Source: Ecdyonurus torrentis
Taxonomy: Eukaryota; Arthropoda; Insecta; Ephemeroptera; Heptageniidae
Direction of reading: 5' to 3'
Assembly: GCA_949318235.1 (NCBI GenBank)
Contig: OX439131.1
Span: 8,145,811-8,209,810 of the forward strand
DNA length: 64,000 nt
Made by a program: the position numbers and the translations under genes. Positions 50,735 through 63,340 of the stretch are shown piece by piece. A model generated the notes under the pieces. That model ran no database searches, was not told the DNA's origin, and saw only the letters and a program-made list of their open reading frames with translations. Every line of letters starts with the position of its first letter. Position 1 is the first letter of the stretch.

Positions 50735-52705
50735 AAAATAAGATGATAAGAAATGTAGTTTCTCCCAATATAACATGTTGATTTTTATACCCCTGCAGTG
50801 AAGACTGGAGTTTTTGCAGAGAGATGTAGAATGTAGGCAAAATTAACTTTTCAGGGGTTCGGACCCGGACCCGAAACCTTCCAAAACCCGAGATTTTTGG
50901 CGGGTTTTTGGGACCCATTTGAAAAATACGGGTTCAAAAACCCGAGCCCTAATTTTCGTTGAGTTTGAAAATTTTTTGATTGAAATATTAAGAAATGTAC
51001 ATAAACATGAAAAAATATAAAGTAAATTTGTTTAGTATTAGATTTTTTTTTTTTTTTTGCCACAGAAACATATACATGCATGCAACACAAATTTTAATTT
51101 GTTTAAATATCTGGAAAGATTTTTTATTTAAATTTTATTTTTTTAACTATGTGTAAGAGTAGGTTTTAGTCTAGTTATCCAGATTTTTATGCAATTTCAA
51201 TAAAACCTTCTTTCTAAACTTTCAGTACGTTAAAAAAAACTAAAAAAATTTTTTTTTTCAATTATATACCTCAAATTATGTTAAAAACATTATGTTCCGA
51301 AAGAAGAAAAATTAATATACGCCTGAATTATAAAGCTTGTAGGAGCTGCATTTTTTTAAAATTAATAATGTTGCTGACTTACAGCTTGTATGATGACTTT
51401 TTTTTATTATTATTATTTTATTAATATGAATATATACAGGCAATAATACTAAGTTTCTTATTTGGCTAATTGACAAGATGTAGCAAATCAAAACATTGAT
51501 TATTTATTATTATTATTTGCATTCTTTTTTAACTTGCTGCAATTTTTTTAAATTCTATTTCAAAAAATTTTAATCTGCTCTTACTTATTGAACTTATAAA
51601 AAATTATTTAATTGATTAATTGAAAACTTGAACCCAGACCCGATGAAGATTTTTGAGGGGTCCGGACCCGGGTCCCGGACCCGAAAAAAAAATCACGGGT
51701 CCAGGACCCGGGTCTTCGGACCCGACAATTTTTTGACGGGTCCGAACCTCTGGAACTTTCTTCCTAATTATCTTTTTGAAAAACATATTAAAATATTTAG
51801 AGCCATATTCGACCGTCCATACTTTGGAAAAGTACTAGAGCTCTGAATAGACCGTGAACACGCGCGTGGTCCAAAAGTAGAGTTCAATATAAAACTTTCA
51901 ATATCTCCTTGAGTTTGAGCGCTATTTAGATGCGCTATTTTACCTCTAGATAAGCAAGATGTTTAACCTTTTTGTCATGCCTATGCGATTTTCAACCCTT
52001 AGGTTTTTTTACCCTTCAAGGGTTAAAGACCAAAAACACGATTTTCAATATTATAACCTTTGCTATATGCTTTTATTTATTATTATTATTTTTTGTGAAT
52101 TTCATTTCTGTGGTGTCTGAAAGTCATGTAGTACCTCCTATTAAAACAATATGAAAAGAAATCTTTAAAAACCATGCCAATAGAAAATAGGGCGTAAAAA
52201 TGATAAGAAAAAGAAGAAGAAGAAAAAAAAAAAAAAAAAAAAAGTAAATAACACGGAAAAGCAAAGCTTACCCAAAATAAATATTTGGTGCTGAAATCTT
52301 ATTGCCAGAACCTTTCTCATAGGGCACATTGCGTTTTAGCTCTACATGACCCCCTGGAGGGTGTTTGGGGTGGGGTTTTCCACCCTATTATGATTCTAAA
52401 AACTTAAGTAAAAGTATTCGTGTCAGATATCGCTCTAGGCAAAATCGACCCTGCTGAGCTCGAATCCGTTGTCAGATTTTTGGTAGATGCCACCCCTAAG
52501 GAGATAGGAGTGGGTTTTTATCCTCAAAAGAGGTAAATTTTTGGAAAATAAAGCAACATTGAATTGTAATAAAATGCAATATTTTCGTTAATCTAATTGC
52601 ATATTCCAGTACCTCTGGTATGGTTTTAACATGAATCCCATGCATTTCCAGTTTAAATCACTTTAAAGAGGGTAGCTGGGGTTGTTGTTTTTACCTTTTT
52701 TTCTA
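50735..52705. repeat. Left arm of the inner palindrome (interrupted)
   Basis: Inverted copy of 52775-53860 once the insertion at 50852-51752 is removed. Over about 130 bases read by hand near 52.26-52.39 kb I count three differences between the arms. It includes an A-rich run near 52220-52242 mirrored by a T-run near 53235-53254. Confidence 0.85.
50852..51752. mobile_element. 0.9-kb hAT-like non-autonomous element
   Basis: Ends CAGGGGTTCGGACCCG and CGGGTCCGAACCTCTG form a TIR of the CAGRGG type. Flanks taactttt (50844-50851) and gaactttc (51753-51760) match at six of eight positions. The opposite palindrome arm has this sequence once, uninterrupted (aaataaactttttacctaatt in reverse complement), which demonstrates insertion with duplication. 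Both ends are loaded with ACCCG/CGGGT repeats. The short frames crossing it have no transposase features. Confidence 0.85.
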
Positions 52706-52774
52706 AATTAGGTGATTGGTGAGATATCATTCTTAATTAAAGTAACCCAATCATTTAATTAAAAAAAATATAAT

Positions 52775-53860
52775 AAAATAAAGGTGAAAAATGCACCCTG
52801 CAACCGTCTTTAAAGTAATATAAACTGGAAATGCATAGGATTCATGTTAAAAACATACCAGAGGTACTGGAATATGCAATTAGATTAACGAAAATATTGC
52901 ATTTTATTACAATTTAATGTTGCTTTATTTTCCAAAAATTTCCCGGTTTTGAGAATAAAAACCCACCCCTATCGCCATAGGGGTGGCATCTACCAAAAAT
53001 CTGACAACGGATTCGAGCTCAGCGGGGTCGATTTTGCCTAGAGCGATATCTGACACGAATACTTTTACTTAAGTTTTTAGAATCATAATAGGGTGGAAAA
53101 CCCCGACCCCAAACACCCTCCAGGGGGTCATATAGAGCTAAAACGCAATGTGCCCTATGAGAAAGGTCCTGGCAATAAGATTTCAGCACCAAATATTTAT
53201 TTTGGGTAAGCTTTGCTTTTCCGTGTTATTTACTTTTTTTTTTTTTTTTTTTTTCTTCTTCTTCTTTTTCTTATCATTTTTACGCCCTATTTTATATTGG
53301 CATGGTTTTTAAAGATTTCTTTTCATATTGTTTTAATAGGAGGTACTACATGACTTTCAGACACCACAGAAATGAAATTCACAAAAAATAATAATAATAA
53401 ATAAAAAATAAAAGCATATAGCAAAGGTTATAATATTGAAAATCGTGTTTTTGGTCTTTAACCCTTGAAGGGTAAAAAAACCTAAGGGTTGAAAATCGCA
53501 TAGGCATGACAAAAAGGTTAAACATCTTGCTTATCTAGAGGTAAAATAGCGCATCTAAATAGCGCTCAAGCTCAAGGAGATATTCAAAGTTTTATATTGA
53601 ACGCTACTTTTGGACTACGCGCGGGGTCACGGTCTATTCCGAGCTCTAAAGTATAGTACTTTTTCAAAGTATGGACGGTCGATGGCTCTAAATATTTTAA
53701 GATGTATTTCAAAAGATAATTACTAATTAGGTAAAAAGTTTATTTTGCATACATTCTACATCTCTCTGCACACTCCAGTCTTCACTTCAGGGGTATAAAG
53801 ATCATATTGGGAGAAACCGCATTTATTAATCATCTTATTTTGCCATGAAAATAGGGCGTA
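52775..53860. repeat. Right arm of the inner palindrome (uninterrupted)
   Basis: Inverted partner of 50735-52705. The spacer between the arms is only about 70 AT-rich bases, so single strands could form a stem of around 1.1 kb. It retains the pre-insertion sequence of the site that the hAT-like element occupies in the other arm. Confidence 0.85.
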
Positions 53861-54741
53861 ATTACATCATTCTATGCAATAAATGAAGAAGAAAAAAAAA
53901 AAAAAAAAAGGTATACGAATGATGAAAAGTTATTGTAAATAAAAAATAAACATTAATTAAGTGCGGAGAAATAAGTAAAAACACGTGCAACTTAATTAAT
54001 TTTTGATCTATGTTTCGCGATCGAGCGTAGTTTCAAAAATCGACACTGCTGGTATAGAGATAAAAGATTAAATCTACTTTTATGCTAATTATTTTTATGA
54101 AAAAAAAAAGCGCAAATTTCATTACTCTAGCTGGACTAGGGAAAAGGTTAAAAAACGAGATGTTTCGTGTATATTATGCCTACTATATTTACGTAAAATC
54201 GATATACTAGCTGATGATGTTTTTAATATCGATAAACAACCTAATTCCATATATTTATAAAGAAAACGTAATTTAATATCGCTTAAATCAAATTTATGAA
54301 CATTTATAGTAAATATAATAAAAATAAAACGATTTAAAAAAAATACTTGCCATTGTTATCACGATAATAGCTTCGTGAAAAATACAGCGTTTTCAAAAAA
54401 GCGTTCAAAATTGAGCACTAAATAACGGTATTTGCGAATTATTGCGACTTTTGAATTTATGTTATTTTTTTCGCCAAATAATAAAGTTTCATCTGTGAAA
54501 ATTTCATAACTTGACAACGTTTAGGTACAATTTTATGAGTCTTCAAAATATCATTTTTTCCCATTACTTACGGTCATTTTCAGAAACAAAAAACCCCCAT
54601 TTAAATAACATTGACTGACAACAATGAAAATTTTGGGCACGTCAGCCAATCAGATTTGAATATTCTCGATTTCAACAACCAATAAAATGGCTTTAAAAAT
54701 TCTGCTGGATCGCGTATACTCCCCCCTTCTAGAGTACTCTA

Positions 54742-54749
54742 AATAACAT
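54742..54749. repeat. Right target-site duplication AATAACAT
   Basis: Second copy of the 8-bp duplication, directly abutting the right TIR. Confidence 0.85.
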
Positions 54750-55953
54750 GTTTTGCACAACAAACATTAAAAAAGTGACGTTTGTTTTTATTCAACTTGT
54801 AGGATAGATATGAAGTACAGTCCAGGACAAAAATATCGGATTTTTTTTTTAATTCAAACTGTATATTGTATCATGATTATATCCAATAAACAAGTGCATA
54901 TTCATATAAATACATATGTATATATATATATAATATTCTGATTATAAAAAAAAATACTAAAAAGAGTGAAAGTATGCACGTACCGTACATGCAGAGTTTT
55001 TACAGTAATGTGAAAAACATAGTGAGATCTTTTAGGATGCTCTTTATATTAATGCTTTGATATCTAGATTTTATGAGAATTAATGTTGTCTGCTAAATTT
55101 ACATAATAATATATGTACTGTAAAACACAGTAACTGTGCATAGTCAACATAAAACAAATCACATGCCATTAAAAAAAAAAAAAGATTTCAGTTTAATTTT
55201 GCATGGCAACAATTTTAATCTTTTGGGGATGAGAGCTATTAAAAAAATAATAAATAATAATCTTTGTAGATTTTTTAACTGTGCAATTTTAATTAAACAA
55301 ATTAATTTAACAAACGTAATTTTCAATCAATGTTACAAAACAATTACTTATAAGTCATAAAGAATACAAGACAAAAAAAAAAGAAAAAACTAAAACTGAA
55401 TTCAATATAGTTAAAATAAAACGAAGCTTTAGTACTTTATTTGCGTTACTTCATTATTTATTTCTTGTATAAATAAAAATATACATAAATACATTTTTAT
55501 CTCTCTAAATTATTTGTATAATACAAGAAGATGTATTTATTGATTCACTTTTATTATTATTTTGTTCTGCCTAGTGGAAACAGAATAAAATGCAACATTA
55601 TCTTTAACTGTATATATCTACAAGTTGCCCAGGAGGATTGTTTGACATTAAAAATGTACTGCACGAGAGAGTACTGTACGTCACAAGCTATACAATGACG
55701 CAAGCACGTCTGCAGCAGCGACAATGCATTAATTTACAACTATACTGCTTGCATTACTGAAGTCAGCTTATATTGTCTACTGTATACTGTGTTAAAGCTA
55801 AATGTATATAAAATGAAGCTATAAGGATTATATAGAGTCAGTTACAAACGTAATTATATAGAATGGAATAGTGTTACTAATTTTAAACTGACCATGTAAT
55901 ATAATATTTAATGAAATGACACTAATACAATGTTCTATATTAAAACCTTAAAG
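54750..55953. other. AT-rich DNA without recognised gene
   Basis: Nothing beyond short AT and A runs; GTACTGTAC-type words near 55.67 kb. Confidence 0.6.
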
Positions 55954-56282
55954 CCATAGACCACATAAAACAACATGTGCTTTGAGTTTTTAATGAATAA
56001 ACACGAAATGGAATCTTCAAAACTGGTAACAATTTTACCAGAATGTTAATGTAGCCCCACGAGAAAGCGTGAAAATTCTGTAAAGTATGCAATTTGCGTG
56101 AAAATTCAAGTTTGTGACGTCAGAAACATGCAAAAATTAGTATGAAAATGTTGTGCGGGTTGCATAAATTGAATATTCTGATCACTGCTATACGGGGTTT
56201 TTAAAACAAACTAATGTTATTTATGAAAATCCCATCAAGTGTTTTGTGATATAAATGCTTATGTTTTTCTCTGGTCTATTCC
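55954..56282. mobile_element. Dispersed MITE family, copy 2
   Basis: Better preserved copy. The ends read TTAAAGCCATAGACCA and TGGTCTATTCCTTTAA, a 16-base inverted repeat with two mismatches beginning at TTAA on both sides. Same block order as the copy at 27.8 kb. TTAA would fit a piggyBac-type target, and TA would fit Tc1/mariner; the sequence does not decide. Confidence 0.75.
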
Positions 56283-56573
56283 TTTAAGTAATATACATAA
56301 CATATATATATTTAAGATGTTTTAATTTGAACATTATATACATGATAAGTATTATTAAATTTTTTATGTGCTAACACTTTTATTCTGTTTCTGATCAATA
56401 TCTGCTGATAGCAATTTTTTCATACAAAAGAAGAGGGTACTTTGCTTGCCTTTTTTTATGCGTAGTTTTAAATATTCTATTCTTGTATCTGAATAAAGCA
56501 AAAATTTATTGAATTTTTTGTAAATATAATAATTCATTCTTTCTGTATAGTATAATGTTATATTATGATTGTG

Positions 56574-56609
<36 letters not shown>

Positions 56610-57417
56610 ATTACTTCAAAACAAAAACAAAAATTTTATAACATATAGTAAATTTTTAACAAACTTTTAGATCAGAAAAATTTGCTATTTCAATTTCAAT
56701 ATTAGCATTTGTAGTTATTTGTCTTTTAAACTTTTTTTTTTCCAGAAAACAAACATGTTGGGCTGAACTTTTGTGCTTTTGTGTTGTCATAAAAAAAAGT
56801 GGTTCAATTTGTTGCGCCAACATGTAACACGATTCTCTTTTTTTTTTTTTTTTTTTTTTTTTGGCAAAGAATAAATAACGATACTAAAGTTTACAAACTT
56901 TTTACTCTTTTTTTGCATTTTTTTTTATTCTTCTCTTATTTTTCTTCCAATTTTTTTTGTCACTTATACAGTGCGTGTGTGTATAATAAATAACTAAATT
57001 CATTATTATATACTTTTGAAATTTTATATAAGTATAAGTCAAGTACATACAGTATAATATACAATTTTTTTTTATAATATATATTCATAAGCAAGTGTCA
57101 AGAATGATGAATGTGTTTTGTATTGAATGTTTTGAAGAGCTGTCAATATCAAAATATAAAATCTCGTGCGAAAAAAAAAAAAAAAAAAAAGACGAAAGCA
57201 GAGAACCGTGAAATTAGGTTATGCAACTTGCAGTAGCTTCAAACTGGATTCAACATTTAATTAAAAAAAATTGTATTGAAGAAGAAGAAATAACATATTT
57301 TATTATTGTTTGTTTGACCTGGATTTTATGTGAACTTTAAACAGATTGAATACGAATCTGTTATTGAAAGTCAAACTCTGCAGCTATTTCCAGATTTCTT
57401 CAATACTACAACATAAT

Positions 57418-57448
<31 letters not shown>

Positions 57449-57799
57449 TGAGGAGCTGAAAAATATAAAGATTAAAAGAAAATGTTTCAATGCCTTTAGA
57501 AATCTAAAAGTTTTGTGCTATTCAAGCTATTTCATAACCTGATTAATTAATGTACAACTTATTTTATTCTGTTCACTGGTGGTGGTATAAAAGAAATGTA
57601 AAATGTACGCCGTCCCGAAGTAATTATAAGCATGTTACCTTTGATTAATATGTATTGTTAGTGAGCTGCAATTACATTTTATATTTCAAAAATATACATT
57701 TTTCCTTCTTTACTCCCTTTGCATCTAGACTTTTCTTTTCTCTCCCTAATGCATTTACAAGAAATTTTTAAGAACTCTGTAAGAATGAAAAAGAGATTT

Positions 57800-57943
<144 letters not shown>

Positions 57944-58643
57944 TGAAATAAGACAATAAGTTAATTCGTTACAACAATTTCTCTCGTATATATTATATAG
58001 AATAACGCACCTTTATTCAGTATTTCAGAACTTCTTCTTTGCTCCTTCTTCGGTATATGAATGTGGTATAACAACTTCTTTATTAATAAATTCCATTATG
58101 TATTTATAACACTTTATTAAAGGGGGTGTAATTTAGCACAAAGCTAGTTAGCTTTATTTATATAAAACACGAGTTAACTATACAGTATATACGTACAGTA
58201 CACCCCTAACACTTTACTTGTACTATAACATAATATGCAGGTACTAGGTGTAGGTGCGTGGGTGAGTGTTCGTAATATAATATAATAATATACTGTATTA
58301 TTATTATTATTATGTAGAGTCTATAACATGAAGAGCTGTTGTATAGCATTTTCTCAGCTCCAGTATCTCGCATAATTCATGAGAACACTCACAATATACC
58401 ACAGTCAAGATGTTTGACTGGCCGCATAAGAGAGTAGAAAAATATAACATTGTTGCTGTTACGCAAAAATACATCAACATTAAAGAAATGGGATTCTTTT
58501 TTATATCTTGTTTTCTTTCGTTTTACTTTTTGTGTGTGGACGTGATGTGTTGCATAACTTATTCAAAACCACGTCACTAACTTTTTATGATTTCTTAGCA
58601 GAAATGAGCGAAAAAAAAATGAGTGAATTTAATTTTGCAGGAG

Positions 58644-58784
<141 letters not shown>

Positions 58785-59467
58785 CAAGTTATACTTATGT
58801 ATAACAAAAAATATATATATCGAAGCCTGTGCTGTTTTTTTAAAATTCAACTCATTCATGATCTGACATGAAGCTTTTTATTATTATACTTTTTGTAATC
58901 TAGAGCACATACAGAGCACAGAAGTAAAGAGAAGAATATAAAGATGCTAAAATAAAATTTATTTTAATCTTTTCGTCTGTGTCAATTAAGTTTATAAAAA
59001 AACTGCAAATTGTTGTTTAGGTAAGTTTGAAACAAAGTTTGAAAAGTTTAAATAAACACATAAAAAAAAGTAAATTTTAACTTCTTGCCTTCTTAACTCA
59101 AATTTAATGCAGTAATCTGTGTATTCTCTTTTAAAAACTTTTTTATCTTCTTCTTTTTCTTCTTTGTGTATATTATGAACATAAATTAAATTTCTCATCA
59201 AGTTCTTAACAAAATTTTCCTTTTTCCTAAACTATTCAGTGTATATATATAATGATATATTACGTAATGCATAATATGTAATTATATGAATGACACATAA
59301 AAGCTTGATACAAACAATGCCTGTTTGACAAGTAGACAAGTTTTGAATGATAAATGATCAGAAAACACATGTTTGCATTTATGTACAGTTACGTGAACAT
59401 CGTATAAACAAATTACGATAGATAGACTATACATACAAATCATAGGGTTTAAAGTTTACTCCAATTC

Positions 59468-59836
<369 letters not shown>

Positions 59837-60147
59837 GAGTACCCTAATGAATGTCACTTTATTTTGTAATTTCTGTCTATATTCTCACAAATCACACGAA
59901 TAATTGTTGTTTAACCATTAATAAACTAAATCTCAATGTTGTTCATTCATTGTATTTCATTGTTTATTGTTATATAAAATATCATTCAACAGCATTTGAT
60001 TTAGCAGTGACAATTAACAATTAAAAGCTCTTTTTTAAACGTAAAAGATAAAAATATCGTAAAATTTGTTTCATACTTCACTATCAACTGCTTTTATACT
60101 GTAAAATGTGAAGTTATTATTGCACCATGCACGATAAAAACAAATAT

Positions 60148-60261
<114 letters not shown>

Positions 60262-60477
60262 CATAAATTATACCTTCATACATATATAATACATAGACAA
60301 CTTTGCGATTCATTTTATTTTAGAATAACTTTTATTTTATATAGCTGGTGTACGTGTTTTGCAAAATGTTATTAATAATTGATTATGCAAAAGTGTGGTA
60401 TGTGAAATCACTCAACTGAATTTGCTGCTTACAAAAAAACACTTGTAAATTATTGAAATGTTGCTTTTATGTGACTG

Positions 60478-60484
60478 AATAAAG

Positions 60485-60536
<52 letters not shown>
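60478..60536 (+). repeat. AATAAA signal plus 48-base poly-A: possible retrocopy tail
   Basis: AATAAA at 60478-60483 is followed six bases later by 48 A (60489-60536). This is the arrangement left by reverse transcription of a polyadenylated RNA. The preceding 200 bases show no protein I recognise; they could be a 3' UTR. Confidence 0.45.
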
Positions 60537-60537
<1 letters not shown>

Positions 60538-62904
60538 CAAACTTGTTGCAAAAAAATAAAAATATTTTGCCTCTCAATTTCAATTCATGCATGCATGGTA
60601 GTTTTAAAATTTATAATCCGTAAATTTTGAGATGTATTGAAAATAGGTTAAATTATTACTACGCAGTGAGCCAAATAAAACGCCCGCTAGTGCCCAGAAG
60701 GCAGATATTGCATTGCTCGTATTCATGCGATAATACATTATTAACTTAACTCTTACACAAACAACCAAATTTTATGTTTATTTTTGTTACACACAAAATT
60801 TAATTCAATGTCTAAATAATAAGCCAGATGTTTCTGCTACCTTGGCATTTTTTATATTTAATGTAAATAAAAAGAGGGGTTATATTATTTTTCACCCTTC
60901 TTTACATTTCATGTATGCCGTGTATGCGTAATTAAATTCATAAATGTTACTACTTTTTTAATGGAAGTTATCTTCATTTGAAAAAATATCAAGAGTATAT
61001 TTATGGCCATTTTTAAAATATCACTTTTTTTGTTCTAAAAAATAACATTAACGGTATCATGAAATGCACTCTTCGGTGCATGTTAATAAATAAATTTAAA
61101 TGGCAAATACTCATTGATGTGTTGATTATTTACAATTAATAATAAAACTTCTTTTTTAGGTAAAAAAAAGAAGTCAGAATACAGATCATACACATTGAAA
61201 AGTGTAAACTACCCAAAACGTGATTATAGAAAAAGGCAAATTGCCTGTATGCACTTTATTATATCACAACATTTATATATAAATCATTAAAATAAATAAA
61301 AATTTTATACACATTCAATTTAACTAATTTCAATTAGTTCAGTCAGTATAATTATAAATATAGAAAAAAACTCAGAGTTAAATTAGATTTTGTTACAACG
61401 ATATACAAAAATATTAACATTTTTTTCTATAAAAGTATAAAGGCACACTGTATAATATAACGAGTATTGAAAATTACAACATAAGGTAAAAATTTTCAAA
61501 GGATAATATCAAAGACGTAAATATCAATACTAAAGTCATGAAGTGTAAGAAGATTATAATACTTTGAACAAGACATAAGAGGAAAACTGATATTATGAAA
61601 TAAGACTCTTGCTTTTCATCGAGCCGCCTTTACTTTACTGATTATATGATGATAAATGCTGTTTTGCACACACACACACACACACAGGTGCATGAAAACA
61701 GATCTGCAAGTCCCTTCATCCTTGTAATTAATCATACGTCGAGCTCAGAGTGTTTTATATGATGAGCATCATCAAGTTTGCTTGTAACTTTATAGTAGCG
61801 TGATTTGAAACAAGTAGACCACGGGTAATTACACTCTAGGTCAAATATGAACCCCATTTAATTCACTCCATAAATTAGACGCTTCATCTTAAAATGTATT
61901 AATTTTACTATTTAACTTCAACAGAAGTTATAATTATTTAATTTTATAAAGCCTACGTATGACATCTTTTTCATTTAAAACAATGTGCAGCTCTTTATTC
62001 ACACGTCAGTTAAATTAATATTTTAAATTTTGATGCATATTGAAAATCTGGAGATATAAAGTCTATACAAGGAGATTTAAATAAAATAAAAGAGAGTATA
62101 GAAATTTATCAACCTGTGGATATGAGAATATAATATAAAACGGAAGAGGATTTTATTATAATATTTCAAAAGTAGTTTCTCTATTCTTGGACTCGTCGTT
62201 TACTTAAAGTAAACACATAAAGGTTCCTTCCTTGTATAGTAGAAAGAGGATATCCCATGAAAATAAGGCAAATATAATGTGTAATGAAAATTTCAAAAAT
62301 AAATATTTTTGTAGTGTATTTTCAAAGCTTAAATTTACATAGAAGAGAAGTTCTCTAATGTTATATACAACATTTGTTCCATAGCTATACTATAATAAGA
62401 TGTGTTAATTGCTACTAAAATTACTGTAATAAATATTTATTATATGCTAAAAATGGCTTAATTCTACATACTTTATTAAAATTAAAGATAACCTATAAGA
62501 TTCTGAATGAAAAAACTGCTTTTATATATATATATTTTTGGAAAGCATTAGCAAAAAATTAGAAACAGTGCAACAACTGCAAATACATGTTTGTCCTATA
62601 AACACGAAGAAAAATTAAACGTGGAAAAGAAAAAGTGAGAACCTGAGGCTATGAATTTTGCAAGCTACTCGAGAATTCATCGGGTGTGAATCATTTACTG
62701 CACTCATGAGAATAAGCAACGCATCCAAATTCCACCCGCTATACCTACCCTTATGTAGTCTATTTTTAAAACAAGATAAAATCCAAAACAAACCATTCCT
62801 CTCTCTCTCTCTCTCCCTCTCTCTACTTTGTTACTCTAGCAAAGTGTACATATACAGTATATATGGAAAAGATTAAATTTTTATAAAACTCTGACGTCAT
62901 TTTT

Positions 62905-62905
<1 letters not shown>

Positions 62906-62985
<80 letters not shown>
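62906..62985. repeat. Compound (CT)n(TA)n microsatellite
   Basis: About 21 CT units followed by about 19 TA units, directly abutting the 63-kb foldback. Confidence 0.95.
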
Positions 62986-62988
<3 letters not shown>

Positions 62989-62999
62989 AAATAACTTTC

Positions 63000-63340
63000 T
63001 TGATAAAATATTTTGTCTTACCTTCTGTGAAGACACAGGGCTTTACACTCGCCCAAATAACACAAATAATTTTAGTCAATTTTTACATAAAATTAAAAAA
63101 AAAGTCAATTCAAAGTTTTTTTTAATGTTACATAACTATATTATTTAACACAAAATGTTTTAAATTTATTTTTGTGTAAATAACATAAAAAATAGCTATG
63201 TAACATTAAAAAAATTGTAAATTTGAGTGTTTTTAATCTTATGCAAAAAGTAACTTATTTTATGTTTGTGCTATTTCAAAATAATGACAATAAGGAGTGT
63301 ATAAAGCCCTCACAGAAGGTAAGAAAAGATATTTTATCAA
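63000..63340. mobile_element. 341-bp foldback MITE beside a microsatellite
   Basis: Outer arms ttgataaaatattttgtctt... and ...gatattttatcaa; next inward are acCTTCTGTGA and TCACAGAAGgt, then gggctttacactc and gagtgtataaagccc. Closer to the centre aatgttacataacta pairs with tagctatgtaacatt. It starts right after a (CT)n(TA)n tract. No coding capacity; open frames crossing it are accidental. Confidence 0.8.

Larger units (their letters stand above)
49696..54741. mobile_element. 5.05-kb non-autonomous DNA transposon with 31-bp TIRs and 8-bp TSD
   Basis: Perfect 31-bp terminal inverted repeats at 49696-49726 and 54711-54741 begin TAGAGTACTCTAGAAGGGGG. The element is flanked on both sides by AATAACAT (49688-49695 and 54742-54749). 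An 8-bp duplication with TIRs starting TAGAG is what hAT-superfamily elements show. Inside the TIRs the two ends are still recognisably inverted copies (gtaagtaatgggaaaaa occurs in both). No transposase-length frame exists, so it would need an enzyme in trans. The interior holds a long palindrome and a nested element. Confidence 0.88.

Noticed and set aside
51628..51846. 72-codon frame starting MNPDPMKIF
   Set aside because: It spans the ACCCG-repeat end of the hAT-like element and its flank; the Gly/Pro/Arg pattern is repeat-driven.
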